DNA of 59,880 nucleotides, from the NCBI GenBank assembly GCA_022446985.1, contig JAKVBD010000027.1:1-59880 (forward strand), read 5' to 3'. The position numbers and the translations under genes are program-made. Positions 9,259 through 19,354 of the stretch are shown here, in pieces. Each line of letters begins with the position of its first letter. The first letter of the stretch is position 1. The notes under the pieces were generated by a model. The model made no database searches. It was given only the letters and a program-made list of their open reading frames with translations, and was not told the DNA's origin. Source of the stretch: Lentisphaerales bacterium (lineage in GTDB: Bacteria > Verrucomicrobiota > Lentisphaeria > Lentisphaerales > Lentisphaeraceae).

Positions 9259-12200
9259 TCAGCTTAGTCTGTCACCAAAGCCACCACCACCTGGCGTCAA
9301 TATTCGCAAGCAATCTCCGGTAGAACAACTTAAATGACTGACAGGATCTATATCTCGCCACTCATTTTCATCATTTTTCTTAAAAAGGTTTCTACCTGCA
9401 GAAGCACTTAAGCCACCCTGCATGCCATAAGGTTCATTTGTGCGACGTTGTGTAATAACTGACAATTCGACCGATTTTAAAAACTGATAAGTTCTAACCA
9501 TACCATTTCCACCGGAGAATTCACCCAAACCGCCGCTTCCCTCCCGAATAGCGAAATCAACAATACGCACTGGATATTTTTTTTCAATAACTTCTATATC
9601 TGTCAAGCGTGTATTTGTCATATGGCAATGAACTGCAGAAGCACCATCCTGTACATTACTGGCTCCACTTCCGCCACCAAGAGTTTCATAAAAGCCAAAT
9701 GAGTCATCGCCAAAGACAACATTGTTCATGGTTCCTTGACTGGCTCCTGTAATACTGAAAACTTTAAAAAGAACGTCACATAGCTTCTGAGACACTTCAA
9801 CATTTCCAGCAGAAACCGCCGCTCTTTCAGACGCTTCACCTTGAGAAGAAGGGTTTAAAAAGGACTCAGGCAAGACTAAATCCACAGGGTCGAGGACTCC
9901 TTCGTTTAGAGGAATATTCTCATTTAATATGCAACGTAAGATATACAATATGGCACTCTTGACGATAGCCTTATTGGCATTCATCGTGAATTTATGAACT
10001 CCAGCAGTCTTACTGAAATCCAGCTTTAATCTCGCACCTTTTACTTCTGCGTGTAATTGAACTTCAGCGCCATCATCCATATGATCAATAACTTGCTTAT
10101 TCAATCCCTCCATATCACTAAGCATTTTAGAGATTTTCTGATGAGCCGTTTCGCGCATAAAGGACATATAAGCCAGCACTGTTTCTTCTCCATATTCCTC
10201 AATCACCGCCAGCAGTTCTTTGATGCCATAAACACTGGCTGCCTGAGCCGCACTCAAGTCGGCAATATTTTCTTCCGGGTTCCTAGATGGATAAACCGCA
10301 CTCGTCAAAGCCTTTAAAAGCTCCGACTTTTTAAAGCCGGCTTTGTCTGCTAAAAGAAAATTATTGAAGATGACCCCCTCTTGTTCAAGAGACTCGGCAA
10401 AAGGACAAAAAGAACCAGGAGTCATACCTCCTATTTCTGAATGATGAGCGCGAATCGCAGTGAAAAACAAGATCGTTTTTTCGTCCTTATCAAACACCGG
10501 TGAAATAACCGTCAAATCCGGTAAGTGTGAACCGCCAATGCCTGGATCATTCGTTAAGTAAACTTGTCCAGCCGATAACTTTTCATCTGATTTTATAAGA
10601 GCTCTGACACAATCTGACAATGCCCCCAAGTGAACGGGGATATGAGGAGCATTAACGATCAAACTTCCTTCGGTATCCAGTATCGCACAACTGAAATCTA
10701 AGCGCTCTTTTATATTTACCGATAAAGAGATCCTTCTCAGAACCTCTCCCATACGTTGAGCAATCGAGGTAAAAATATTATTGAACAGCTCTAAACGAAC
10801 CGGGTCTTTCTTAATTCCCGAAGCCATAATCTTAGTCTGTTCTTCAGAAGCTTTTGAAAGAATCAGATTATTTCTTTCATCAACCTTAAAAGACCATCCC
10901 GGCTCAATGACTATACTGGAAAGTCCCTCTGAAACTAAGAGTGGGCCTTTGTAACTTTGGTCTTTGACTAATAAATGACGGGGAATAACATCAACTTCAT
11001 ATTTCTCTCCTTTAAGCCAGAGATTTTGCTGACTCATTGTGCTTTTTGAAGATTTTTTTGATTCTGGAATATTATCTTCAAACTTTCCAGCACTTGCCAG
11101 ACCTTTAACTCGCACTGTTTCACACTCAATCTCTCGATCTTTATGAACGTATCCAAAGAATTGTAAGTGCAGATCTTCAAAGTCTTTTACTGCTGCTTCT
11201 ACAGGAACTGAAAGGCTCTCACTCTCACCTTTGTAGCGCAGCCCCACATAGACTTCAAAGTCAACAGCTGGTTCAGGTACAGATTCCTTAAACATCCTGC
11301 TAAGAATATGCTTCTTAAGATTAGCTATCGCCGGTTCAAGAGCCTCTACACTATTTTCATTGAAAGGTTGCAGAATAGAGCGCTCTTCAAAAAAATGAAT
11401 ACCTGTCACACCAATTCCAAAAGCACTTAGAATACCGCTGTAAGGATGAATAATGATGTCTTTCATACCAAGAATATTTGCAATAGAACAGGCATGCTGA
11501 GGACCGGCCCCGCCAAAAGCTACCATAGCGTGAGATGCAGGTTCATAGCCTTTAGCTGCCGAAATACCGCGAATAGCCTCTGCCATTTTGAAATCGGCAA
11601 TGCGCGTAAAGCCATCGGCAATTTCATGTAAGCTCATGTGAATGCTTTCGTTCTGTAGAATGTCTGCGGCAATTTCCTTCAAACGATTCTCTACGGCAAT
11701 AAAATCCAGTTTAAACGGAAAAGCTTCAAGATCTATCTTGCCACAAAAAACATTGACATCTGTCACTGTTAAAGGGCCGCCATTGCCATAACAGGCCGGC
11801 CCGGGGAAAGCTCCGGCACTCTCAGGTCCAACGAGAAGTCGCTGGCCATCATACCGGCAAATTGATCCGCCACCAGCAGCAACAGTTTCTATGGCGTACA
11901 TCGGAGCAACAACCCGCACTCCTGCTTTTTCAGTTTCGTACTGATACTCGTACTCACCGCCAAAGCGTTTTACATCTGTCGAAGTACCACCCATATCAAA
12001 ACCGATCGACTTATCAAAACCAGCTAATTGAGCTGCTTGCACAAAGCCATTTACACCACCAGCAGGTCCACTGAGAAGAGAGTCTTTTCCTGTAAAATTC
12101 TCAGCTGCCACTAAACTTCCTGAAGAGGTAATCAACCTCAACTCTGCATTTGGGAGACAATTCTTAATAGCTTGAACATATTGAGTAATTATTGGCGATA

Positions 12201-13041
12201 GATAAGCATCAACAAGACAGGTGTCACCGCGATCCAGATACTTGATAGTTGCACTTACCTCATGTGAAAGTGAGATATATGAAAAGTCATATTTAGCCAG
12301 AACTTCACCAACCTGCTTTTCATGCGCTGGATTGCTGTAAGAGTTCAGCAAACAAACTGCAACTGACTCTATGCCATCCTTCTGCATCTGCAGACAGGCG
12401 TTATCAATCTCTTTTAAGTTGAGTTCTTCAAGCACTTCACCATCTGACGAGACTCGCTCTGTTACTTCGTAATTCACAGCAGCCAGTGCTTGTGGCTTTT
12501 TAATATTCAGATCGAATAAATCGGGTCTGACCTGCGTACCTATTTCCCAGACATCCTTGAAACCTCTGGTGCAAACTAAGCCAACTTTAGCACCCTTTCT
12601 TTCCAAAAGAGCATTTGTCCCGCGAGTTGTTCCTAAGCGAAGATCGATAGCCGGGAAACCTTCCTCTAAAGCTGTTTCAGTCAGTAATCTCGCGACCACT
12701 ACCGGAGCTTCTTCACCTGAAGTCATTTCATAAGTCTGAGCCGCATTTGAAATATTCAGATTTTCATCGAGAACCAGTTTACCTTTATATGAAGACAACA
12801 CCTTTAAAGGCTGTCCTGAAATCTTTATAGAAAATCCCTTAAATAAATCATCCTTATATTTTATCAGAGACTCATCATTAAGGATATTACCACTTACAGA
12901 GGCTATAGATTTTATAATCCCATTAGAAAGTATTTTTCCGGTAATTATTGCCCCCTGCGGCGTTTCAACGACATAGTCAGTAAACGTTCCGCCCACATCG
13001 ACCCGAAACTTCCAGTTGTTTATATTCTCAGAGACACTCAT
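9259..13041 (-). CDS. 5-oxoprolinase (ATP-hydrolysing), fused HyuA-HyuB
   Basis: A 1260-residue enzyme carrying both halves of the hydantoinase/oxoprolinase family, which opens 5-oxoproline to glutamate using ATP. The start at 13041 is chosen because the conserved N-terminus FRVDVGGTFTDYVVE follows within 15 residues, and a longer reading would overlap the divergent phosphatase gene. The HyuA half includes the ASKHA-type phosphate loops VGGTFTD and GFDMGGTSTDVKRFGG. The HyuB half begins near residue 745 (LFNNIFTSIAQRMGEVLRR) and ends in a Gly-rich region (LTPGGGGFGDRLS). The full-length fusion matches eukaryotic and bacterial OPLAH rather than split HyuA/HyuB. Substrate could also be a related hydantoin. 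Confidence 0.9.
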   Translation of the reverse strand: MSVSENINNWKFRVDVGGTFTDYVVETPQGAIITGKILSNGIIKSIASVSGNILNDESLIKYKDDLFKGFSIKISGQPLKVLSSYKGKLVLDENLNISNAAQTYEMTSGEEAPVVVARLLTETALEEGFPAIDLRLGTTRGTNALLERKGAKVGLVCTRGFKDVWEIGTQVRPDLFDLNIKKPQALAAVNYEVTERVSSDGEVLEELNLKEIDNACLQMQKDGIESVAVCLLNSYSNPAHEKQVGEVLAKYDFSYISLSHEVSATIKYLDRGDTCLVDAYLSPIITQYVQAIKNCLPNAELRLITSSGSLVAAENFTGKDSLLSGPAGGVNGFVQAAQLAGFDKSIGFDMGGTSTDVKRFGGEYEYQYETEKAGVRVVAPMYAIETVAAGGGSICRYDGQRLLVGPESAGAFPGPACYGNGGPLTVTDVNVFCGKIDLEAFPFKLDFIAVENRLKEIAADILQNESIHMSLHEIADGFTRIADFKMAEAIRGISAAKGYEPASHAMVAFGGAGPQHACSIANILGMKDIIIHPYSGILSAFGIGVTGIHFFEERSILQPFNENSVEALEPAIANLKKHILSRMFKESVPEPAVDFEVYVGLRYKGESESLSVPVEAAVKDFEDLHLQFFGYVHKDREIECETVRVKGLASAGKFEDNIPESKKSSKSTMSQQNLWLKGEKYEVDVIPRHLLVKDQSYKGPLLVSEGLSSIVIEPGWSFKVDERNNLILSKASEEQTKIMASGIKKDPVRLELFNNIFTSIAQRMGEVLRRISLSVNIKERLDFSCAILDTEGSLIVNAPHIPVHLGALSDCVRALIKSDEKLSAGQVYLTNDPGIGGSHLPDLTVISPVFDKDEKTILFFTAIRAHHSEIGGMTPGSFCPFAESLEQEGVIFNNFLLADKAGFKKSELLKALTSAVYPSRNPEENIADLSAAQAASVYGIKELLAVIEEYGEETVLAYMSFMRETAHQKISKMLSDMEGLNKQVIDHMDDGAEVQLHAEVKGARLKLDFSKTAGVHKFTMNANKAIVKSAILYILRCILNENIPLNEGVLDPVDLVLPESFLNPSSQGEASERAAVSAGNVEVSQKLCDVLFKVFSITGASQGTMNNVVFGDDSFGFYETLGGGSGASNVQDGASAVHCHMTNTRLTDIEVIEKKYPVRIVDFAIREGSGGLGEFSGGNGMVRTYQFLKSVELSVITQRRTNEPYGMQGGLSASAGRNLFKKNDENEWRDIDPVSHLSCSTGDCLRILTPGGGGFGDRLS

Positions 13042-13115
13042 GACAAAAAATTTTAAAATAGAAATATTACTTAAGTGAATTAATTTGTTTGCTACCATAA
13101 TAACTGAATAAGACA

Positions 13116-13826
13116 ATGAGTAAAACTGACTTGCAGAAAAAATCCAGAACCATTTTAGTCGGCGATATCCACGGCTGTTTTGACGAACTCCAACTTCTCT
13201 TGGAAAAAGTAAAATACTCAAAAAAAAGTGACCGCCTTATTTCCCTTGGAGATCTAGTTCACAAAGGCCCAAAGTCTCATAAAGTCATAGACTACTTTAT
13301 AAAGAATGACCTAGAAGTAATTATGGGAAATCACGATTGGCATTTACAGCAAGCCTTAAAAGGGGAAATAGAAATGTACCCTGTGGCCGAAGGATTTATC
13401 AATAAGTCTGAATATAGCCATGACGAAATCTGTCAGTGGTTGGAAAAGCTTCCCTTTTATATCGATGATGAAGACTTTCTCGCTGTCCATGGCGCCTTAA
13501 ATCCAACTATAGAAAGCTTTGAAAAGACCAAACCTCATCAAATGATAAATGGCCGATACTTCGACCCTGTGAAAGGCAAAATACACAGTAAACTTAAAGA
13601 TGGATGCCCAGATCGATTAATCCCCTGGTATAAGGGCTATGAAGCTCCTCCTACTGATAAACCAATCATTTTTGGCCATTGGGCTCAAAAAGGCTTGATT
13701 CAGTACAAAAATTTTCATGGCCTCGACACAGGTTGTTGTTATGGGGGCTACTTAAGCTGTCTGCTTTTTCCTAAGAAAAATATCGTTCAAGTTCGAAGTC
13801 TGCAACCAAAAATGTTTGATTATTGA
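13116..13826 (+). CDS. Metallophosphoesterase, ApaH/PrpA-like
   Basis: A 236-residue calcineurin-type phosphatase. Metal-binding motifs are in order: VGDIHGC (about 16-22), SLGDLVHKGP, IMGNHDWH, FLAVHGA and IFGHWAQ near the C-terminus. This pattern (GDxHG, GDxVxxG, GNHD, H, GHW) fits the bacterial family that includes diadenosine tetraphosphatase and PP2A-like Ser/Thr phosphatases; sequence alone does not decide between them. It is divergent from the 5-oxoprolinase gene with 74 bp between, and precedes a decayed region. Confidence 0.87.
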   Translation: MSKTDLQKKSRTILVGDIHGCFDELQLLLEKVKYSKKSDRLISLGDLVHKGPKSHKVIDYFIKNDLEVIMGNHDWHLQQALKGEIEMYPVAEGFINKSEYSHDEICQWLEKLPFYIDDEDFLAVHGALNPTIESFEKTKPHQMINGRYFDPVKGKIHSKLKDGCPDRLIPWYKGYEAPPTDKPIIFGHWAQKGLIQYKNFHGLDTGCCYGGYLSCLLFPKKNIVQVRSLQPKMFDY

Positions 13827-14509
13827 CGCCCCCAAAAACCTCGCAAAGTGGGTTTGATATTATGAGGAATCATCTGACCGACATTAACCCAACGCCCAGA
13901 CCCATCAACTTTGGTTTCATTTTGTCCCGCACAGCCAAAACTTTTTACAAAAAACTCTTCAACAATTTCTGCTCCAATATAATCAAAATGCATAATCTTA
14001 GTCCGGTAAAGAGACTGAGGACTTGCGGTTCGATCAGCAATCATTGGAATTTCCCATGAATCATAAACTGATTCGTAGCAGATCCAACTTTTTTCCCCGC
14101 CAAATTCACCATGAACTTCATCACCGATTATCATGTGATATCCAATCATCGCAGTTTTGTCATTTAAAAGCTTATTTCTCCTTTGATTTTCCCCAAGATC
14201 AAAAATTGAATCATTGGTACCAAAGTTCCAATTCGAGCACCTCCATCAGTTAACAGCTTCGCATAAGCCCATAGCATCGATATCCCGGGCCTTGAAATAA
14301 CGTACTTTTACATTGCCTGATTCTGCAAACTTGCCATTTTTATCCTTGGCGGAGTAAATCTGACCTCGATAAATCTGCTGTTGATTACTGAGGCAAACAG
14401 CTCTTATTGAAAGCTCTTTACTTTGACTTAAAGAGGGCAACAATAGAGTCATTAATATGCCAATTACGGCAATGATAATCAGTAATTCAAATAAGGTAAA
14501 TCTCTTCAT
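13820..14509 (-). pseudogene. Pilin-like exported protein (prepilin-type N-terminus) with an internal TGA
   Basis: The N-terminal part (14509 down to 14246) starts MKRFTLFELLIIIAVIGILM, the type IV prepilin/pseudopilin cleavage and methylation motif with Phe-Thr-Leu-Phe-Glu and a hydrophobic helix. It stops at a TGA (14248-14246). The same frame then stays open to 13820, starting WRCSNWNFGTNDSIFDLGE and continuing through GYHMIIGDEVHGEFGG to RGFWGR. With one codon restored, a 229-residue protein results, typical in size for the pilin-like secreted proteins abundant in Lentisphaerae and Planctomycetes. I therefore read it as one gene broken by a single nonsense change or a sequencing error. 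The last 7 bases overlap the end of the convergent phosphatase gene. Confidence 0.75.
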
Positions 14510-14861
14510 ATTCTTTCTCGATAAATTCTCTAATTAACCTGAGAATTCCCACATAGAGTCCATTTCCAACATCTTTCATATTTTTTAATATAATTTATTC
14601 AGGGACAGGATAAAAATTTTAAAAGCTTCACCTTCTCAAAGTGAAAGGCTTACCATTTATCTACGTAAAAATACAATCGAGAAATTTTTTGGAAGGTTAT
14701 GACATTTGATTCAAGCAGTGAGACTTTAATTCAACGCGTTAAAAAGCGCATTGACCAAAAATCCTGAAAGAGTTTGTTTCTTTCTACAAACCTTACAATA
14801 AATTAACATTCTAAGATCATAAAAGATCCAATTTTTCCTCACTTCTCAGCCAGCTCTCTGA
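14510..14861. other. Gene-poor spacer with one possible 22-residue ORF
   Basis: About 350 bp of AT-rich DNA between the pilin-like pseudogene and the transposase remnant. The only candidate coding element is a 22-codon ORF at 14699-14767 (+), preceded by a good GGAAGG sequence four bases from its ATG (starts MTFDSSSETL). It matches nothing I recognise and may be the leftover N-terminus of a deleted gene. Nothing else is supported. Confidence 0.35.
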
Positions 14862-15466
14862 AGATTTATCGCCATATCATCGCTCAATCTTCCATTGTCT
14901 TATGATTGGTATGGTTTGCCGCTCCTCGAAAAATGCATTTCGGCAATTTGTCAAAGATTTGCTCCACTGTTTGCGGATAAAGGAATGACTCAAAAACGTT
15001 ATTACGCTTTATTGAACAGTCCTATAATTCCTTGGACAAAGCTTCGTTTGCGCAGCATTGACATGATGGGCGATAATATTCTTACACAGTGCAGACTTCT
15101 TCTTGCTGCCGATGACTCTGCATATGGGAAAAGTACTAAGAAAATCGAGTATACTGCAAGTCATTTTGATCATTCAGCCAAAGTGAATGCGACTTAGAAT
15201 TAAGTGCCGAAAAAGCAATTGAGTATTATGCCGCGCGATGGAAAATTGAAGCCGCTTTTAAAGGTCTAAAACACGAACTCGGTGCCTTGGATAATCAATC
15301 TCGTAAGAAAAATACTGTTAAAAATCATTTCAATTTCACATGCACTGCAATGACTTTGGTACGGATATACGCAATGAAACAAAAATCTGCACCAGAGCGT
15401 AGAATTCAAACTTCAAGGTATTACTCATTTGCTGACATACGCGTTCAAATCGAAAAAATTGATTAG
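14862..15466 (+). pseudogene. IS4/IS701-like DDE transposase remnant, internally deleted
   Basis: The first part (open from 14862, ORF to 15197) contains LLLAADDSAYGKSTKKIEY and SHFDHSAK, which match the first catalytic Asp region of IS4-like DDE transposases (DDTxxxKxGKK followed by hhxHS). In a different frame from 15191 the text reads DLELSAEKAIEYYAARWKIE, then AFKGLKHELGALDNQSRKKN, which is the C-terminal third of the same family with the YxxRWxIExxFKxLK catalytic-Glu signature. The middle of the enzyme, including the second Asp, is absent between them, and no N-terminus is seen. This is a dead, internally deleted element. Matching terminal inverted repeats were not found. Confidence 0.75.
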
Positions 15467-15507
15467 TGAGCCAACGAATTTTAATAAGCTTTGCTAGAAT
15501 TCAATCA

Positions 15508-15558
15508 AACAGGCCGGAAAAGTCATCTTTGTAAAGATTTTAGCAAGGACAGCCTGTT
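15508..15558. repeat. Short inverted repeat downstream of the transposase remnant
   Basis: The 7-bp sequence aacaggc (15508-15514) recurs inverted as gcctgtt (15552-15558). It might be a weak hairpin or the end of the old insertion element. The assignment is uncertain because no partner sequence was found on the left side. Confidence 0.2.
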
Positions 15559-15671
15559 ACTGAAAAAGATTTTTGGGGAAAGTATAGATATATAAAAAGA
15601 GCTTCATCTAAAAATAATTTTTCCGCAAAGCAAGGTCAACTTATATCTTGAGAATCAGTATTCAGAAAACA

Positions 15672-15701
15672 AAAAAGCCGCCCATTTCTGGACGGCTTTT
15701 T
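15672..15701 (-). terminator. Intrinsic terminator of acnB
   Basis: A 9-bp stem (aaaaagccg / cggcttttt) ends with a T-run on the minus strand, 24 bp after the acnB stop codon. Confidence 0.8.
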
Positions 15702-15724
15702 AAACTCTATTTAGAAACTAAAGC

Positions 15725-18283
15725 TTAAACTTCAAGCTTCTCTTCCAGAAGGTGGAAGTTAAGATACTTGTAAATATCCTCTTCTTTACCTTCAAGTTTT
15801 GGAGTTACGATGTCAACATACTCTTTCGGAGTAGGAAGCTTACCAAGAAGTGATACTGCAGCTGCAAGCTCAGCAGAACCAAGGTAAACTTGAGCACCGT
15901 CACCAAGACGGTTATTGAAGTTACGAGTAGATGTTGAGAATACGACAGCGTTGTCTTTAACACGTGCCTGGTTACCCATACAAAGTGAACAACCCGGAAT
16001 CTCTAGACGAGCACCAGCAGCTGAGAACTTCGCGTAGTAACCTTCTTTGGTTAATTGCTCTTGATCCATTTTTGTTGGAGGACAAACCCATAGACGTGGA
16101 TCAACCTGACCTTCACCAGTAAGAATTTCCGCTGCAGCACGGAAGTGACCGATATTAGTCATACAAGAACCAATAAATACTTCATCTATGTCGTTACCAG
16201 CAACGTCAGAAAGAAGTTTTACGTCATCCGGATCATTAGGACAAGCTACGATTGGCTGGTTCATTTCGTTAAGATCAATTTCGATAATAGCAGCATACTC
16301 TGCATTTGAGTCTGCTTCCATGATCTCACCATTTGCCAACCAGTCTTTAACATCGGCAATACGCGTCTTAAGAGTTTCAGGATCTTTGTAACCACCTTCG
16401 ATCATCGCTTCCATAAGAGTGATATTAGAGTTCAAGTACTCTTCAATCGGCTCACGGTTAAGCTTGATTGTTGCAGCAGCAGCAGATCTTTCAGCAGCAG
16501 CGTCAGTAAGTTCGAATGCCTGCTCAACTTTAAGATCCGGAAGACCTTCGATCTCAAGGATACGACCAGAGAAAATGTTCTTCTTATTCTTCTTCTCAAC
16601 AGTCATTAGACCTTCTTGGATCGCAGCGTAAGGAATCATGTTAACTACGTCACGCAGAGTAACACCCGGCTGAAGTTCACCTTTGAAACGAACAAGAACA
16701 GACTCAGGCATATCAAGAGGCATAACACCTAGAGCTGCAGCGAAAGCTACAAGACCAGAACCGGCTGGGAAAGAAATACCAAGAGGGAAACGAGTGTGAG
16801 AGTCACCACCAGTACCAACTGTATCTGGTACTAGAAGACGGTTCAACCAAGAGTGGATAACACCATCACCAGGTGCAAGAGCAACACCACCACGATTAGA
16901 GATGTAGTCAGGAAGTGTAGCGTGAGTTTTTACATCAGTCGGCTTAGGATAAGCTGCTGTGTGACAGAAAGACTGCATAACAAGATCAGCGTTGAAACGA
17001 AGACAAGCAAGTTCAGTCATTTCAGAAGCTGTCATAGGACCAGTTGTATCCTGAGAACCGACAGTAGTCATTTTTGGAAGACAAGCAGTTCCTGGAAGGA
17101 TACCTTCAACGCCACATGCCTGACCAACCATCTTCTGAGCCAGAGTGTAACCTTGACCTTCAGCCGGAGCCGGGTTGTCAGGGTTAACGAAAAGACCACT
17201 TTCTTCAATTGTGCTTAGGCCAAGAGCTGCACGAGCTTTACCAGTAAGCTGCTTACCGATGATTAGAGGTACACGGCCACCAGCACGGAATTCATCAAGA
17301 ATTGTGTTTGGCTTAACTTCGAAAGATGTGATTTCAGAACCATCTTCAGCAAGGATCTTACCTTCAGTTGGTTTAACTGTGATAACCTGACCAGTTGAAA
17401 GTGAAGTTACATCGCACTGAACCGGCAGAGCACCTGAGTCTTCTGCAGTGTTGAAGAAGATTGGTGCAATGATACCACCAAGAATAACACCACCGCGACG
17501 CTTGTTGGGGATGAATGGAATGTCATCGCCAATGTGCCAGAGTAGAGAGTTACAAGCAGACTTACGAGAAGAACCGGTACCAACAACATCACCAACGAAA
17601 GAAACTGGAAGACCAGACTCTTCAAGTTTAGCGATCTCTGCAGGACCCTCAGGGAAAAGTGAACCGCCCATACAAGTTGAGTGAAGTGGAATGTCATCAC
17701 GGGTAAAAGCGAATTTAGCTGGAGAGAAGTCGTCAGTGTTGATTTCACCGTCAACTTTGTAAAGAACTGTTTTGATTTCGCTAGGAACATCGTCGGCATT
17801 TGTGAACCACTCACCGTTAGCCCAAGACTCGACGATTTCCTTAGCGATTGCGTTACCGCCAGTAGCAAGAGCATTAACTTCATCGAAGCAATTAACAGCA
17901 AGAACCATATTTTTCAGAGCATCTGCTGCCAGAGGAGCTAGTTCAGCGTCACCAGCTTCAACAAGATCGATAAGACCCTGAAGGTTGTAACCACCAACCA
18001 TTGTACCAAGAAGCTTTACAGCGTCAGCTTTAGTGATCACGTCACAAGAAATAGCGCCTTTAGTGATTCCAACAAGAAAGTCGGCTTTAACATGTGCAGC
18101 CGGGTCAACACCAGGGTTAATGCGGTTTGTAAGTAGGTCTAGTAGGAACTCGCCTTTACCTGCTGGAATGTCCTGAAGTAGGGCAACTACTTCTTCTGCT
18201 TGAGCTTCACTTAGAGCGAGTGGCGGAATACCCTGCTCTGCACGCTCAGCGACGTGCTTTTGGTAATCTTCAAAAAATGACAT
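15725..18283 (-). CDS. acnB: Aconitate hydratase B (bifunctional aconitase/2-methylisocitrate dehydratase)
   Basis: An 852-residue AcnB, which interconverts citrate and isocitrate in the TCA cycle with a [4Fe-4S] cluster. The ATG at 18283 is chosen because it begins [18 protein letters not shown], the conserved AcnB N-terminus; the extra upstream codons have no similarity. The HEAT-like domain covers about 1-160 ([20 protein letters not shown]). A swivelling domain carries [17 protein letters not shown]. The catalytic domains carry the cluster cysteines in [10 protein letters not shown] and [12 protein letters not shown]. Length matches the family. It is monocistronic, with 219 bp separating it from the divergent aguBA operon. 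Confidence 0.97.
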   Translation of the reverse strand: MSFFEDYQKHVAERAEQGIPPLALSEAQAEEVVALLQDIPAGKGEFLLDLLTNRINPGVDPAAHVKADFLVGITKGAISCDVITKADAVKLLGTMVGGYNLQGLIDLVEAGDAELAPLAADALKNMVLAVNCFDEVNALATGGNAIAKEIVESWANGEWFTNADDVPSEIKTVLYKVDGEINTDDFSPAKFAFTRDDIPLHSTCMGGSLFPEGPAEIAKLEESGLPVSFVGDVVGTGSSRKSACNSLLWHIGDDIPFIPNKRRGGVILGGIIAPIFFNTAEDSGALPVQCDVTSLSTGQVITVKPTEGKILAEDGSEITSFEVKPNTILDEFRAGGRVPLIIGKQLTGKARAALGLSTIEESGLFVNPDNPAPAEGQGYTLAQKMVGQACGVEGILPGTACLPKMTTVGSQDTTGPMTASEMTELACLRFNADLVMQSFCHTAAYPKPTDVKTHATLPDYISNRGGVALAPGDGVIHSWLNRLLVPDTVGTGGDSHTRFPLGISFPAGSGLVAFAAALGVMPLDMPESVLVRFKGELQPGVTLRDVVNMIPYAAIQEGLMTVEKKNKKNIFSGRILEIEGLPDLKVEQAFELTDAAAERSAAAATIKLNREPIEEYLNSNITLMEAMIEGGYKDPETLKTRIADVKDWLANGEIMEADSNAEYAAIIEIDLNEMNQPIVACPNDPDDVKLLSDVAGNDIDEVFIGSCMTNIGHFRAAAEILTGEGQVDPRLWVCPPTKMDQEQLTKEGYYAKFSAAGARLEIPGCSLCMGNQARVKDNAVVFSTSTRNFNNRLGDGAQVYLGSAELAAAVSLLGKLPTPKEYVDIVTPKLEGKEEDIYKYLNFHLLEEKLEV

Positions 18284-18502
18284 ATGTATGCCTTCGATTT
18301 TTCTATTTTCAGTTCTTCTGCAAATGCCATGAAATTCATGCATAAATTCAACCTGAACACAGTAGCGGAATTTCACAGGAAAACAAATATCCTCTCGGCA
18401 ATATGTGATCTTATGACTTAGGTTGCATTCATTTGATGAGAGTGGCTTGCTTTTCACGGCGCCTATTTTATCTTTCGTGCAAAGAAAATTGACTGAGTTT
18501 TT

Positions 18503-19354
18503 ATGAAAATTGCCTTAATTCAAAACCGTGATCACGGCAACGTAGATTCAAATATTAAAGATACAGAGAATAAAATCAGAGAAGCGGCGTCGAATGGCGC
18601 TCAAATTATCTGCACTCAAGAGCTCTATACAAGTAATTACTTTTGCAGGGAACAAAGTGAAGAACACTTTGCTTATGCGACTGAAATCCCGGGTCCACTT
18701 ACTGATAATTTGTCTCTACTGTCCAAAGAAACAGGGACAGTCATCATTGCCTCTTTATTTGAAAAAGCCATGGCAGGGCTCTACTACAACACTGCCGTTA
18801 TTTTTGATACAGATGGGTCGCTATTAGGCAAATACCGTAAAAACCACATCCCTCAAGACCCTCATTTTGAAGAGAAGTTTTACTTTGCCCCTGGCGATAC
18901 AGGCTACCCTGTTTGGAAGACAAAGTTTGGCAAATTCGGCATTATCATTTGCTGGGATCAATGGTATCCTGAGGCATCCCGCTTACTTGCTCTGAAAGGA
19001 GCTGAAATTATCTTTGCACCAACTGCCATTGGCTGGCTTCCTGAAGAGAAAGCTGAACTTGGAGAAAAGCAGTACTCTGCCTGGCTACAAGTTCAGCGTG
19101 GACATGCCGTTGCCAACAGCTGCTATTTTGCAGCTATAAATCGAGTTGGAACTGAACAGCCAATAGAATTCTGGGGACGCTCTTTTGTCTCTAATCACTA
19201 TGGCGAATTAATTTCAGAAGGAAGTACTTATAAAGAAGAAATAATCTATGCTGTCTGCGACCTCAAAGCACTCGAAGAACATCGCCAAATCTGGCCTTTT
19301 TTCCGTGATCGACGCATCGACACCTACTCTGACATTACTGAAAGGAGTCTGTAA
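18503..19354 (+). CDS. aguB: N-carbamoylputrescine amidase
   Basis: A 283-residue member of the nitrilase/CN-hydrolase family. It converts N-carbamoylputrescine to putrescine, CO2 and ammonia, the second step of the agmatine route to putrescine. The catalytic triad is visible: Glu40 (CTQELY), Lys113 (YRKNHIP) and Cys150 ([10 protein letters not shown]). WDQWYPE and [12 protein letters not shown] are typical of AguB rather than of other nitrilases. It is followed directly (TAAATG) by agmatine deiminase, which supplies its substrate. Confidence 0.95.
   Translation: MKIALIQNRDHGNVDSNIKDTENKIREAASNGAQIICTQELYTSNYFCREQSEEHFAYATEIPGPLTDNLSLLSKETGTVIIASLFEKAMAGLYYNTAVIFDTDGSLLGKYRKNHIPQDPHFEEKFYFAPGDTGYPVWKTKFGKFGIIICWDQWYPEASRLLALKGAEIIFAPTAIGWLPEEKAELGEKQYSAWLQVQRGHAVANSCYFAAINRVGTEQPIEFWGRSFVSNHYGELISEGSTYKEEIIYAVCDLKALEEHRQIWPFFRDRRIDTYSDITERSL

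Noticed and set aside
9259..13221. Longer reading of the 5-oxoprolinase
   Set aside because: It would overlap the divergent phosphatase gene, and the conserved domain starts just after the ATG at 13041.
14140..14290. Two compensating frameshifts in the pilin-like gene through a frame reading AYAKLLTDGGARIG
   Set aside because: A single in-frame TGA explains the data with fewer changes, because the frames before and after it are identical.
16188..17981. ORFs on the plus strand opposite acnB
   Set aside because: They lie fully within the well-supported AcnB coding sequence and lack motifs or ribosome binding sites.
15725..18457. Longer reading of AcnB with 58 extra N-terminal residues
   Set aside because: The extra residues do not match AcnB, while the ATG at 18283 starts the conserved N-terminus with an AAGG site.
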